Part shown: positions 25,309-34,139 of the stretch, one piece after another | Layout of the letters: each line of letters opens with the position of its first letter | How positions within the stretch are numbered: position 1 is the first letter of the stretch | NCBI GenBank assembly: GCA_947455025.1 | Contig: CANGLU010000014.1 | Span: 1 to 58,150 of the forward strand | Direction: 5' to 3' | DNA from: Hyphomicrobiales bacterium | GTDB taxonomy: Bacteria; Pseudomonadota; Alphaproteobacteria; Rhizobiales; Beijerinckiaceae | DNA length: 58,150 nucleotides | Made by a program: the position numbers and the translations under genes | The notes under the pieces: model-generated | What the model was told of the DNA's origin: nothing | Database searches by the model: none | Seen by the model: the letters and a program-made list of their open reading frames with translations, nothing else

Positions 25309-26571
25309 ATGACGAACGCAGCCTGGATTGAGCGCGCCCGCGCTGTCATGCCCGATGGTGGATTTGGTAATTTCGAACCCGCTACCTTTATCCGCGAAGG
25401 CCGAGGCTCGCGCGTGTGGGATGAGGATGGCCGCGAATATGTCGACTATCTCATCGGCTCCGGTCCGATGTTGTTGGGCCACGGCCATGCGGAAGTGGTA
25501 GATGCAGTGGCCGAGCAAATGGCCAAGGGCATGACCTTTTTCGCCAATAACAGCGCGGGCATTGAATTGGCCGAGGAAATTTGCCGTAGCGTGGCGTGCG
25601 CTGAGCAGGTTCGCTTTGTCTCGTCGGGTGGCGAGGCCGATATGTATGCGATCCGTCTCGCCCGTGCGTTTACGGGGCGTTCAAAGATACTGAAATTCGA
25701 GGGTGGCTATCACGGCATGTCGGCTGAAGCTCAGATGAGTCTGGCGCCTTCCTCACTCGTTAATTTTCCGCAAGCCGTACCGGACAGTGCCGGTATTCCG
25801 GATGGTGTGCGCGGTGAAATGTTGATCGCACCTTACAATGATATTGCCTATCTTGAGAGCCTTTTAACGGAACACGGCAAAGACATTGCAGGCCTCATTA
25901 TTGAACCGTTGCAGCGTATTATTCCGCCCGAGCCCGGCTTTTTGGAAGCCGTGCGGGCATTGTGCACACGCTACGGCATTGTGCTGATTTTCGATGAGAT
26001 CGTGACAGGCTTCCGTCTTGCTTATGGCGGTGCGCAAGAGCGCTATGGTGTGACGCCGGATTTGTGCACGATGGGTAAAATCATCGGTGGCGGCTTTGCC
26101 ATTGCAGCTGTTGCCGGCCGCAAAGATATTATGCGTCATTTTGATAAAAATGCCGTGGGGCCTGACCAATGGTTGATGATGATCGGCACGCTATCGGGTA
26201 ATCCCGTTGGTGCGGTTGCAGGCCTTAAAACCATGGAAGTGTTACGGCGCGACGGCAATTATGATCGGCTTCGTGCCAATGGCGAACGCTTGATTGCGAT
26301 GTTCCGCAAGCATTTAAATGCAGCAGGCATTGCGCATAAGATTGTTGGCGATTCTGTTCTGTTTGATATTTTGTTCATCGATCGCGAGGTGCGCAATTAT
26401 CGCGATGTGGTGCAGGCGGATTTGCAAAAAAACATACGTTTCAATGCCGCCTTGCGGGCCAATGGTGTCTTCAAGCCGATGGGCAAAGTGTATGTAAGTC
26501 TTGCCTTAACGGAAGAAGATTTTGGCCTGACCGATCACGCGATTGCCAAGGCTGCTGAGGCGATTGGTTGA
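25309..26571 (+). CDS. class III PLP aminotransferase (glutamate-1-semialdehyde aminomutase-like)
   Basis: A 420-residue fold-type I enzyme with the Schiff-base lysine K257 in MGKIIGGGFAIAAVAG, the aspartate region LIFDEIVTGFR, and ENNSAG-like N-terminal and SSGGEADMYAIRLAR motifs. It looks like the HemL/GSA aminotransferase branch, but genuine hemL is usually elsewhere, so an omega- or beta-amino acid transaminase is as likely. I chose ATG 25309, 5 bases after GGGAG, over GTG 25303. It diverges from ggt and is followed by an AT-rich patch. Confidence 0.85.
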   Translation: MTNAAWIERARAVMPDGGFGNFEPATFIREGRGSRVWDEDGREYVDYLIGSGPMLLGHGHAEVVDAVAEQMAKGMTFFANNSAGIELAEEICRSVACAEQVRFVSSGGEADMYAIRLARAFTGRSKILKFEGGYHGMSAEAQMSLAPSSLVNFPQAVPDSAGIPDGVRGEMLIAPYNDIAYLESLLTEHGKDIAGLIIEPLQRIIPPEPGFLEAVRALCTRYGIVLIFDEIVTGFRLAYGGAQERYGVTPDLCTMGKIIGGGFAIAAVAGRKDIMRHFDKNAVGPDQWLMMIGTLSGNPVGAVAGLKTMEVLRRDGNYDRLRANGERLIAMFRKHLNAAGIAHKIVGDSVLFDILFIDREVRNYRDVVQADLQKNIRFNAALRANGVFKPMGKVYVSLALTEEDFGLTDHAIAKAAEAIG

Positions 26572-26595
26572 AAAATATAAGGCTTATTATCCCCT

Positions 26596-26610
26596 GGTCC
26601 TCCTAGGACC
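26596..26610. terminator. short GC-rich hairpin after the aminotransferase
   Basis: GGTCCT (26596-26601) and AGGACC (26605-26610) form a perfect 6-bp stem with a 3-base loop, 25 bases after the aminotransferase stop. There is no T-run, so it is a weak terminator candidate or just a boundary hairpin. Confidence 0.25.
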
Positions 26611-26708
26611 CCGGCTAAATCGTCCACGGGGCATTGACGGTTTGGACAAGGGCTGTAACACTTTTAAAGGCGCGAACGAAATGCGGCCGAAGAGATCGAG
26701 TAGTTGTT

Positions 26709-27095
26709 ATGACGCGTATCGCCAAATTGCCTTACCTTTTTTTTAGGGCCAATTTTATCGTTATTGGCGTTTGGTTGCCTGTTTTATTTTCGATCGCTGC
26801 ACAGGCCCAGGAATACGATACTATTCGCAATGCGTGGAATGCGTTTCGGCCGTCGCAACAAATTTGCATCAATGCTAAATTGCAGGATTCTGATGTCACT
26901 ATTGATCAACTGATTGATCTTGGCATTGGGCCGGATGATGCGCGGCTCGGCGATATTATAAGTGGATGCAATTCGCTTTCGGCCGAAGATTTAAAACAAA
27001 ACTTTGAATGCACCATCGCGAATGAGGGAACAAAAATATTATCCTGGTGCGACCAGGCCTTCGCGCTGTTGAATCCGGACGGCCAATACCGTTAA
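26709..27095 (+). CDS. exported hypothetical protein, probably the 5' part of a gene split by an in-frame stop
   Basis: Not a recognised family. From ATG 26709 it encodes 128 residues: a signal peptide (VIGVWLPVLFSIAAQAQ, cleavage after AQA) and a mature part with four cysteines (ICINA, SGCNS, FECTI, SWCDQ) that could form two disulfides in the periplasm. The TAA at 27093-27095 is followed in the same frame by uninterrupted coding sequence (LSIDDAKILHSKGKEVL) that leads into the ORF at 27192. The natural reading is one ancestral gene of about 604 codons interrupted by a nonsense codon. A sequencing error or real short protein is also possible. Confidence 0.6.
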   Translation: MTRIAKLPYLFFRANFIVIGVWLPVLFSIAAQAQEYDTIRNAWNAFRPSQQICINAKLQDSDVTIDQLIDLGIGPDDARLGDIISGCNSLSAEDLKQNFECTIANEGTKILSWCDQAFALLNPDGQYR

Positions 27096-27191
27096 CTATC
27101 GATCGATGATGCCAAAATTCTCCATTCAAAAGGTAAAGAAGTTCTAACGATTACGGTTGAGCAGGCGCATGCTAAAAATCGCCGTGAACAA

Positions 27192-28520
27192 ATGCGAGCG
27201 GCTAATCCTCTCGAAACAAAGGTTCCACAAACGGATCGGGGATGTAGTGGAACACCTACGCCGACTGAAGCGTTGATTTGTAATTCGTATGAGCTGACGG
27301 TGCTCGATCTTCAATATCATGACTATGCGGAGCGTGTGTATTCCCTTCCAAAGGGAAAAGTGTATCAGAAGAAAATTCAGGAAATCGAAAAAAAGCTGGA
27401 TTCATGTGCACTCGTTTCAACCTGCATAAGAGACGTCCTTGGACAAGCGATTGATACATTCGCATCGCCACTTAAGGCTGCCGGGATTTCGGTAATAAGC
27501 TATTCGGAACAACTGGCGCTGAAGCGGAAGCAGGATGAAGCGGCCAAGGAGGAGCAGCGTAAAAAGGACGAGGCGGCTCGACAGGTTGAACAGGCAAAGG
27601 CTGATTTAGAAAGGCAAAAAAAAGAAACCGAGAAGAGGTTTTTAAAAGCCACTCAAGAATATCAAGTGTGGCGTAATGAAATATTCAAACATTATAAAGA
27701 AGCTCGAACTCCTGCCGATATTGCTTTTCCACCCCCGTTTAAAGATCGGTTGAGTGAGGTTGAATCCAATAGCATTAAGGGCGATTGCGCGTCGATTGGA
27801 ACCCAAGAACAGTTGCTATTGGCCTACCATACGGTCGTAACAACCAATAACGACTTTGTTTCCCGCAATTGCATTGTCGAGCTTGCCTATTTTGAAGCGG
27901 ACCTCGGAAATACCGATGAGGCTATGGCTTTATATTGGAAGGCGCTAAAGGATGCGCCCTTTTCATCAGGCAATTTTTTCTCCGCTTACACCAATTTAAT
28001 GGATCAATGGAACAGCGAAGATTTTGTGAAGCATGATGCAATTTGTAAATCTATATTGGACCGAACGGCATTATTTCTTGATGCACCCTTTCGTGAACGT
28101 GATGGCAAAGCTTTAATTGTGGTTGCGCCGCCTTTTTCAACGGCAGTAAATTATAATTGTTACGATGGAAGTAAATTCGAAGAATTGTTGGGCCTACAAA
28201 AGCGGCTTTGCCAGATAACCTCAAACTCGGTTCCACTCAATTCGTTTTCGGAGGATCTTAAAGGAGCCTGTTGGCTGCCTTTCTATGATTTGCAAACGAT
28301 ACACTTATTAACAAAAGATAAGGTAAATTCCGCCGTAAAGGTTCACTTTGAGACAAAAAATGCTGAATTGGCCATTTCAGCACCAAGCAGTGAGCGGCGG
28401 AATTATCGAGACGCATTCGGGCAGTGCCAGGAGGCGATCAAAGAATATGGTGAGATTGATCCATCCAAGCTATTGGTAACCATTCAGAAGCTTGAAGCGA
28501 AATGTCGTAATTTTTATTGA
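27192..28520 (+). CDS. LprI-like/coiled-coil/TPR-like periplasmic protein, probably the 3' part of a split gene
   Basis: 442 residues from ATG 27192, which has no visible ribosome-binding site. Residues 18-90 resemble the cysteine-bracketed LprI/DUF1311 type (C18 and C30, C72 and C78, with TPTEALIC and LTVLDLQY). Residues 108-170 form a charged coiled coil (KRKQDEAAKEEQRKKDEAAR). Residues 226-256 read like a tetratricopeptide repeat (ELAYFEADLGNTDEAMALYW). Its frame is continuous with the exported protein at 26709 apart from the TAA at 27093, and without that part it would lack a signal peptide. The sequence is AT-rich (20 of 60 bases are G or C at 27601-27660). Function unknown. Confidence 0.65.
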   Translation: MRAANPLETKVPQTDRGCSGTPTPTEALICNSYELTVLDLQYHDYAERVYSLPKGKVYQKKIQEIEKKLDSCALVSTCIRDVLGQAIDTFASPLKAAGISVISYSEQLALKRKQDEAAKEEQRKKDEAARQVEQAKADLERQKKETEKRFLKATQEYQVWRNEIFKHYKEARTPADIAFPPPFKDRLSEVESNSIKGDCASIGTQEQLLLAYHTVVTTNNDFVSRNCIVELAYFEADLGNTDEAMALYWKALKDAPFSSGNFFSAYTNLMDQWNSEDFVKHDAICKSILDRTALFLDAPFRERDGKALIVVAPPFSTAVNYNCYDGSKFEELLGLQKRLCQITSNSVPLNSFSEDLKGACWLPFYDLQTIHLLTKDKVNSAVKVHFETKNAELAISAPSSERRNYRDAFGQCQEAIKEYGEIDPSKLLVTIQKLEAKCRNFY

Positions 28521-28532
28521 GGAGAAACGGTA

Positions 28533-28940
28533 ATGTCTGATAGTACGAATAAAACAGCCGATATGGTCGATCTGGGATCTAAATTGTTCGTTTCTCTTTC
28601 TAAATCATGTACTTTTTTGGCTATTGCCTATGCGTTTGTTCAAGTTGCGATCACGGTTCCCCTTGTGTCACGCCTTCTTGAAGAGCAGGCCTCTCTCAAT
28701 CGTTTGCAGCTCGTACAGATCGAGCAAATTGTTCACCAGACGGAAGGTTTGAGTTCGGCTATCAACGATGCTTCGTTGATTTATGCTGCAAGACTTGCGG
28801 GAAGCCAAAAAATGATTCCAAATCGAAATGCTGACGAAATTGTCGACACGGCAACAGAACGCCTTACGAAACAATTTGGTAAGGATTGGGGAATTGTAAT
28901 TAAGGGGTTTGTTGCAAAGTTAGACGAGCTCGGCCTTTAA
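28533..28940 (+). CDS. small single-span membrane hypothetical protein
   Basis: A 135-residue protein of unknown function. A hydrophobic segment at about residues 27-45 (TFLAIAYAFVQVAITVPLV) is followed by a helical region rich in Leu/Gln (LEEQASLNRLQLVQIEQI). The C-terminal third has no match I recognise. Start ATG 28533 has a good site (GAGGAGAAACGG) overlapping the stop of the preceding gene, so the two are likely one transcript. That coupling suggests a role together with the LprI/TPR-like protein at the membrane. Confidence 0.65.
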   Translation: MSDSTNKTADMVDLGSKLFVSLSKSCTFLAIAYAFVQVAITVPLVSRLLEEQASLNRLQLVQIEQIVHQTEGLSSAINDASLIYAARLAGSQKMIPNRNADEIVDTATERLTKQFGKDWGIVIKGFVAKLDELGL

Positions 28941-28971
28941 ATTTATTTGACGGCTTGGCCTAATAGAGCTG

Positions 28972-29385
28972 TTAATAGATGTTTCGAGTGATGCGACAAC
29001 GGTCGTATTGTTCGCCATTGATCCGGATCGAACCATATTTTATGAATTCGATCTGGGCAGTCTCTGGGAAACCTTCTTGCTCATTTTGGAAATTTTCCCA
29101 CATTTCATAACACGTCATTGTCAACGAGATTTTCAATCCGCTCGTTATCATATCGTCAATTTTGCAATGATGTTCATATTGGTCAAAGAGCGACTTTATT
29201 TTATCGCGGTCCCTAAACTTGGTATCGATATAGGTATTTCGATTAGGACCTTCGGGATCGAGACATTCTTTTGCACTCGTTGCCCATAAGCCCTCCCAAG
29301 GGTCCCTAGCGAAGGTGCCATTTGAAACGCCGATGATGCCGATGAAGGCGACGATAGCTAGGAGGGATGATCGAGGTTTGTTCAT
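28972..29385 (-). CDS. small exported hypothetical protein
   Basis: A 137-residue precursor with a signal peptide (LLAIVAFIGIIGVSNGTFA) and a mature part starting RDPWEGLWATSAKECLDPEG. Four cysteines in the mature part could make two disulfides. The WEGLW start and CLDPEGP motif look like a small family of periplasmic proteins in soil alphaproteobacteria, but I do not recognise a function. It converges with the preceding gene after a 31-base gap. Confidence 0.65.
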   Translation of the reverse strand: MNKPRSSLLAIVAFIGIIGVSNGTFARDPWEGLWATSAKECLDPEGPNRNTYIDTKFRDRDKIKSLFDQYEHHCKIDDMITSGLKISLTMTCYEMWENFQNEQEGFPETAQIEFIKYGSIRINGEQYDRCRITRNIY

Positions 29386-29847
29386 TTCGGTTTGCCTGCG
29401 TCATCAGTAAGGTGTTTGCCCGAACCATTGGGGGTTATTTGTCGAATTTTATTCATTCTTGATGAGAATAGGCAACTTTCCTCATTTATTAGGGCGGTAT
29501 AACCCGATAAAATTTGTCGCCGGATTAATATTGTCATCGTTTGCTTGATCGAAAGAAAGGTGGGGCCGATCTTAAGTTATTGAATTTTATATATTTTTTA
29601 AAATCTTATGAGGTTAAGATATAAAAAGGCAACCATCGGCTCGTTTAGCAGTCATTTTTGGCAAAATAGAATGAAATATATTTGTTTTTTGAAAAAGGGC
29701 CCGCGTCTTAGGGCATCAGCCCACTTCATCAACAATCAATAGAGGGGTAATGCACAGTTATCCTTGCAAAATATATCGATTTCTCAGGTTTTCTTGTAAT
29801 AAGTCCCACCGGCCGCATGAGGCGGTGATTCGTAAAGGAATAGATAA
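29386..29847. other. AT-rich intergenic region before HU
   Basis: A 462-base stretch with no convincing open frame in either strand. It is strongly AT-rich around 29576-29640, as expected of a region with promoter or bent-DNA character, and must contain the HU promoter and that of the leftward gene at 29385. A purine-rich site (AAAGGAATAG) precedes the HU start. I found no repeat, tRNA fragment or attachment site. Confidence 0.5.
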
Positions 29848-30189
29848 ATGGCAGTGAAACCCGCAACCAAAGTCGCCGCAAAAGCAGCCCCAAAAGCAGC
29901 CGCCGCAAAGGTCGACGTCATTACCATCAAGCAGATCGCAGCAACGATTGCTGATAACCATGGTCTTACCAAGAAGCAGGCCAACGAGATTTTTGATGAA
30001 TTCGTTGCCGCCACTGTAAAGGGTTTGAAGAAGGGCGCGAAGATCCGTTTGGCGGGTCTCGGCATTCTCCAAGTTAAGAAGCGCGCAGCACGCATGGGCC
30101 GTAACCCAGCAACGGGCGAAGCCATCAAGATCAAGGCGAGCAAGAAGGTTGCCTTCCGCGTCGCTAAGGAACTCAAGGAAGCCGTCTAA
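29848..30189 (+). CDS. HU-family nucleoid protein with lysine/alanine N-terminal tail
   Basis: A 113-residue HU/IHF-family DNA-binding protein. Residues 1-22 form a Lys/Ala/Pro tail (KPATKVAAKAAPKAAAAK). The HU fold follows from about residue 24 and carries the DNA-arm motif GRNPATGE at about residues 90-97. Such tails are known in some alphaproteobacterial and actinobacterial HU proteins and bind DNA non-specifically. It is a single-gene transcript, ended by a strong hairpin at 30222. Confidence 0.93.
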   Translation: MAVKPATKVAAKAAPKAAAAKVDVITIKQIAATIADNHGLTKKQANEIFDEFVAATVKGLKKGAKIRLAGLGILQVKKRAARMGRNPATGEAIKIKASKKVAFRVAKELKEAV

Positions 30190-30221
30190 TTTCGGCTATA
30201 ACGGTTCTTTTTGAAAACCAT

Positions 30222-30255
30222 AAAGCCGTCTCGGGAAACTGAGGCGGCTTTCTTG
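30222..30255 (+). terminator. rho-independent terminator of the HU gene
   Basis: AAAGCCGTCTC (30222-30232) pairs with GAGGCGGCTTT (30241-30251), 11 bp with one G-T pair and an 8-base loop, followed by TCTT. It starts 32 bases after the HU stop. Confidence 0.85.
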
Positions 30256-30410
30256 TAGGGTGCTGGGTTGCTTTTGGTCCCATTCGCGGCATTAAAGTGT
30301 ATCTGGTTTGAGTTAAACCACTAAGAACGCCTGCAACCCGTCCGCCTTCGCTAAAGCTTCGTCGGACACTCGCTTTTGCAAGGCCGCGCCAAAAGCGCGG
30401 GCAAAAGCGG

Positions 30411-30486
30411 TGGTGGGCCCGGCAGGACTCGAACCTGCAACCAGACCGTTATGAGCGGCCGGCTCTAACCATTGAGCTACAGGCCC
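30411..30486 (-). tRNA. tRNA with CAU anticodon, most likely tRNA-Ile2
   Basis: A complete 76-base cloverleaf with an encoded CCA. The acceptor is GGGCCTG/CGGGCCC, the D arm GCTC/GAGC, the anticodon arm GGCCG-CTCATAA-CGGTC (one G-T pair) and the T arm GCAGG-TTCGAGT-CCTGC. The anticodon is CAU. The GGGCC acceptor and overall sequence are of the tRNA-Ile2 type, whose C34 becomes lysidine (TilS) so that it reads AUA; a simple anticodon call would name it Met. Confidence 0.92.
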
Positions 30487-30572
30487 GCCGTTCTCGCCGC
30501 GTGCGACGCATCCGTGCGGATGGCGCCTAGATAAACCGGAAGCGGGGTGCCCGCAATGGCCTAACGCGACGT

Positions 30573-31748
30573 TTATCGGGTTAACCGCAGGAGCGGTAAG
30601 AGCGCGAAAGAGAGGCCAACGACAAGGCCCGACGCGACAAAGGTGATGCCGCCGCCGGCAAGATCCCAGAGCAGCCCGCCCGCAACATTGCCCAAAAGCA
30701 TCGCGCCACCGCTGGCGAGATTGAAAAGGCCAAAGGCGGTACCGCGAAGGTCTGACGGCGCTTCGGCCGCAATCATCGCCGCCAACAGGCCTTGGGTGAG
30801 GGCCATATGGAGGCCCCAAAGAATAAGCCCTAGACCGCCCCAGCCGAGCGATGGGGCTAGCGCTAATACAATATCGGCGGCGATTAATGCGGCAATGCCA
30901 GCTGCCAGCAACGTCGTTCGCGAGACGCGATCGGCGAGCTTGCCTGCGGGATAGGCGAAGGCGGCGTAGATGATGTTCATCGCAACCAGCACCAAAGGCG
31001 CAAAGGCGGTGGCCAGCCCCAGATTGGCGACGCGCAACACCAGAAAAGCATCCGAGACGCGCGCCAGCGCCATAAGAGCACCAATGCCGAGCACGACCCA
31101 ATAGGTACGCGGCAAAGCCATGATGGCCGCCAAAGTTAGGGGCGATTTTACCGCGCCTTTTTCTGGCGCTTCGCGCTCGGGCACGAAGAAAAAGAGGGTG
31201 GCGACCGATAAAGCGGCGGGAATAACGGCGATCCAGAACACCAAACGAAAATCGTCAAAGCTCGATAGCATGACGCCAACCGCAATCAGCGGTCCGATAA
31301 AGGCACCCACCGTATCAAGCGCCTGACGCAAGCCATAGGCCTCGCCCAAACGCTCTTTTGGCGCAATATCGGCCACCAGCGCATCGCGCGGAGCGCCCCG
31401 AATGCCTTTGCCGATCCGGTCGATAAAGCGGGCTGTGATGATCATTTCAAGCGAATGGGCCAAAGGGAACAGCGGTTTGGTAACAGCGGCCAAGCCATAG
31501 CCGAGAAGGGCGATCAGCTTCCGCTTGCCGGTGATGTCCGATACGGCTCCGGAAAAAACCTTGACGATGAGGGCGGTTGCCTCGGCTACACCCTCGATCA
31601 AGCCAACGGCAATCGCGCCTGCGCCTAAGGTTCCCGTAATATAGAGGGGCAAAAGGCCATGGATCATCTCGGAGGAGACGTCCATGAATAGGCTGGTTAA
31701 GCCTAACGCCCAAATGGCGCGGGGGAGGGAACTGACGCTGAATTTCAT
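30573..31748 (-). CDS. MFS transporter
   Basis: A 391-residue major facilitator protein with about 12 membrane segments. The loop 2-3 region reads VFSGAVSDITGKRK and the loop near segments 4-5 reads RFIDRIGKGIRGAPRDALVAD, the latter being typical of a common efflux-type subgroup. The middle cytoplasmic loop holds the charged stretch PEREAPEKGAVKSP. The tRNA lies 87 bases beyond its stop. Substrate unknown; no regulator is adjacent. Confidence 0.88.
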   Translation of the reverse strand: MKFSVSSLPRAIWALGLTSLFMDVSSEMIHGLLPLYITGTLGAGAIAVGLIEGVAEATALIVKVFSGAVSDITGKRKLIALLGYGLAAVTKPLFPLAHSLEMIITARFIDRIGKGIRGAPRDALVADIAPKERLGEAYGLRQALDTVGAFIGPLIAVGVMLSSFDDFRLVFWIAVIPAALSVATLFFFVPEREAPEKGAVKSPLTLAAIMALPRTYWVVLGIGALMALARVSDAFLVLRVANLGLATAFAPLVLVAMNIIYAAFAYPAGKLADRVSRTTLLAAGIAALIAADIVLALAPSLGWGGLGLILWGLHMALTQGLLAAMIAAEAPSDLRGTAFGLFNLASGGAMLLGNVAGGLLWDLAGGGITFVASGLVVGLSFALLPLLRLTR

Positions 31749-31861
31749 GAGGATGGCTTATGACACGGGCAAAGGCTTAAGGGAATCCTTGCCCCGACGC
31801 GTTCGCCCCGTTACATACGGGCCAACCCTAATTTTTCTTCTGTTTTCGGAGTTTCCACCGG

Positions 31862-33520
31862 ATGGCGCGCCAATTTATTTATCACATGCAGGGACTGACC
31901 AAAACCTGGCCGGGTGGCAAGAAGGTTTTGGATAATATCCATCTTTCCTTCTATCCCGACGCCAAAATCGGTGTTTTGGGCGTCAACGGTTCGGGTAAAT
32001 CGACGCTTCTCAAGATTATGGCCGGAATCGACAAGGAATTTGTCGGCGAAGGCTGGGTGGCCGATGGCGCGCGGGTGGGCTATCTCGCGCAGGAACCGCC
32101 GCTGGATGAGACGCTGGATGTGCGCGGCAATGTGATGCTGGGCGTTGCCCCGCAAAAGGCCATTCTCGACCGCTACAACGAACTCGCCATGAATTATTCA
32201 GACGAGACGGCGGACGAGATGATGAAATTGCAGGACGAGATCGAGGCCAAAGGCCTTTGGGATCTCGACAGCAAAGTCGACCAAGCCATGGACGCGTTGC
32301 GGTGCCCGGCTGATGATGCGGATGTCACCAAGCTTTCAGGCGGCGAGCGTCGTCGTGTGGCGCTCTGCCAATTGCTGCTCGCGCAGCCTGAATTGTTACT
32401 GCTCGATGAGCCGACCAACCATTTGGATGCGGAAACGGTTTCTTGGCTGGAAGGCCATTTGCGGACCTATCCGGGTGCCATCTTGATCGTCACCCATGAT
32501 CGCTACTTCCTCGATAATGTGACGAGCTGGATTTTGGAACTCGATCGCGGCCGCGGTATTCCGTATGAAGGCAATTATACGAGCTGGCTCTCGCAAAAGC
32601 AGAAGCGGCTTGTTCAGGAAGGCCGTGAGTCCGAGTCGCAACAAAAGGCCCTTGAGCGCGAGCAGGAATGGATTTCGCAAAGCCCTAAAGCGCGTCAGGC
32701 TAAATCAAAGGCGCGTGTGCAGCGCTATGATGATTTGGTTCAACGGCAGAATGACCGCGCCTCTGGCCCGAGCGTTGCGCAGATTATTATTCCAGTGGCT
32801 GAGCGGCTTGGTAACAATGTCATTGATTTTGAGGGCTTGTCGAAAGGCTATGGCGATCGGTTGCTGATCGATAATCTGACGTTTAAATTACCACCCGGCG
32901 GCATTGTCGGTGTGATTGGTCCGAACGGCGCGGGTAAAACGACGCTGTTCCGCATGATCACCGGACAAGAAAAGCCGGACTCAGGCTCGATAACGGTGGG
33001 TGAGTCGGTGCAGCTTGGCTATGTCGACCAGTCGCGTGATGCGCTTGATTCCAACAAAACCGTTTGGGAAGAAATCTCGGGCGGCAATGAAGTGATTTAT
33101 CTCGGCAAACGCGAGATCAATTCGCGCGGCTATTGCTCGACCTTTAACTTCAAGGGCGGCGATCAACAGAAGAAAGTCGGCATGCTTTCGGGGGGCGAGC
33201 GCAACCGCGTGCATCTTGCCAAAATGCTGAAAAGCGGCGCCAATTTACTGCTGCTCGACGAACCAACCAACGATCTTGACGTTGAAACCTTGCGCGCTTT
33301 GGAAGAAGCGCTTGAAGATTTCGCCGGTTGCGCCGTGATCATCTCGCATGATCGCTTCTTCCTCGACCGTATCGCAACCCACATGCTCGCCTTTGAAGGC
33401 GACAGCCATGTCGAATGGTTCGAAGGTAATTTCCAAGACTATGAAGAAGACAAGAAGCGTCGTCTTGGCATTGATTCAACGATACCGAAGCGGATCAAGT
33501 ACAAGAAGCTGACGCGCTAA
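31862..33520 (+). CDS. ettA: energy-dependent translational throttle protein EttA (ABC-F)
   Basis: A 552-residue soluble ABC-F protein with two ATPase domains and no membrane segments. Walker A sites are GVNGSGKST and GPNGAGKTT; the signatures LSGGERRRV and LSGGERNRV and two DEPTN boxes follow. The long linker and arm between them fit EttA, which binds the ribosomal E site and gates the first translation step according to the ATP/ADP ratio. The length equals the usual 550-560. It is divergent from the MFS gene and ends just before a strong terminator. Confidence 0.95.
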   Translation: MARQFIYHMQGLTKTWPGGKKVLDNIHLSFYPDAKIGVLGVNGSGKSTLLKIMAGIDKEFVGEGWVADGARVGYLAQEPPLDETLDVRGNVMLGVAPQKAILDRYNELAMNYSDETADEMMKLQDEIEAKGLWDLDSKVDQAMDALRCPADDADVTKLSGGERRRVALCQLLLAQPELLLLDEPTNHLDAETVSWLEGHLRTYPGAILIVTHDRYFLDNVTSWILELDRGRGIPYEGNYTSWLSQKQKRLVQEGRESESQQKALEREQEWISQSPKARQAKSKARVQRYDDLVQRQNDRASGPSVAQIIIPVAERLGNNVIDFEGLSKGYGDRLLIDNLTFKLPPGGIVGVIGPNGAGKTTLFRMITGQEKPDSGSITVGESVQLGYVDQSRDALDSNKTVWEEISGGNEVIYLGKREINSRGYCSTFNFKGGDQQKKVGMLSGGERNRVHLAKMLKSGANLLLLDEPTNDLDVETLRALEEALEDFAGCAVIISHDRFFLDRIATHMLAFEGDSHVEWFEGNFQDYEEDKKRRLGIDSTIPKRIKYKKLTR

Positions 33521-33542
33521 GAGAATTAAAACGCCAAAACAA

Positions 33543-33570
33543 AAAAAGCGCCCCGGTTAGGGCGCTTTTT
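33543..33570. terminator. bidirectional rho-independent terminator between ettA and doxX
   Basis: AAAAAGCGCCC (33543-33553) and GGGCGCTTTTT (33560-33570) are perfect 11-bp arms around a 6-base loop. T-runs occur on both strands, so it should end both the rightward ettA and the leftward doxX transcripts. Confidence 0.9.
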
Positions 33571-33592
33571 CATTGTCGATCGAAGGCAGGAA

Positions 33593-33982
33593 TTACTTGC
33601 GACCGTCGAGCGACCAAGCACCCGCGCCATTGGCGACGAGGGATAGGAAGCCGCCGGCAATGGCGATGTTCTTCATGAAGTTGATCATCTGCATCTGATC
33701 GCCAAAATTAAAGTGGAAGATCAAAGCCGACAGGATCGTGAAGCCCGCCATCAGGAAAGCAACGATGCGGGTCTGGTAGCCAATAGCGATCAAAATGCCG
33801 CCACCGAGCTCGGTTAGAATGACGAGGTAGATGAGAACATTGGCGAGAGGAATGCCGGCGCTGGCCATGTAGCCGGCGGTGCCTTCAATGCCGTTGAGCT
33901 TGCCCCAGCCTGCCATGACAAAGATGAAGGCCAAAAAGAGCCGCGAGGCCAGTGAGAAGAGGTTGGTGAGGGTCGAGTTCAT
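33593..33982 (-). CDS. DoxX family membrane protein
   Basis: A 129-residue protein with four membrane segments and the DoxX signature FIFVMAGWGKL near the N-terminus. I chose ATG 33982 (MNSTLTNLFS), which has GGAG 9 bases upstream, over the open frame to 34057. DoxX proteins are linked to redox or quinone metabolism and to oxidative stress. Two repeated operator-like sites lie about 100 and 140 bases upstream. Function otherwise unknown. Confidence 0.87.
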   Translation of the reverse strand: MNSTLTNLFSLASRLFLAFIFVMAGWGKLNGIEGTAGYMASAGIPLANVLIYLVILTELGGGILIAIGYQTRIVAFLMAGFTILSALIFHFNFGDQMQMINFMKNIAIAGGFLSLVANGAGAWSLDGRK

Positions 33983-34080
33983 GTTGATGTCTCCTTGAAT
34001 GGATCTTAAGCGCAAGCACTCTGGAGTGGGCTTAGCTGAAAGAACGGGTTCGACCAATTGCCAAAATCAGAAGGTTATAT

Positions 34081-34139
34081 TGCAAAACTGCACATTCGGA
34101 TAAATTGCCATGATCACTTATGTGCAAAATTACACATTC
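34081..34139. promoter_or_regulatory. tandem operator-like repeats upstream of doxX
   Basis: TGCAAAACTGCACATTC (34081-34097) and TGCAAAATTACACATTC (34123-34139) agree at 15 of 17 bases and start 42 bases apart, about four helical turns. The second contains the dyad ATGTG-N8-CACAT (34120-34137), and the first the dyad TGCA-N4-TGCA. The site overlaps the 3' end of the leftward DUF4010 gene, in the doxX upstream region. A regulator is not adjacent. Confidence 0.5.

Noticed and set aside
30384-30400. 6-bp GC stem (CCGCGC/GCGCGG) beyond the tRNA 3' end, considered as an attachment site or terminator
   Set aside because: No T-run, no repeat of the tRNA end and no integrase nearby.
30313-31101. 262-residue minus-strand frame covering the tRNA and MFS end
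   Set aside because: It reads across the tRNA gene and overlaps the MFS gene in another frame.
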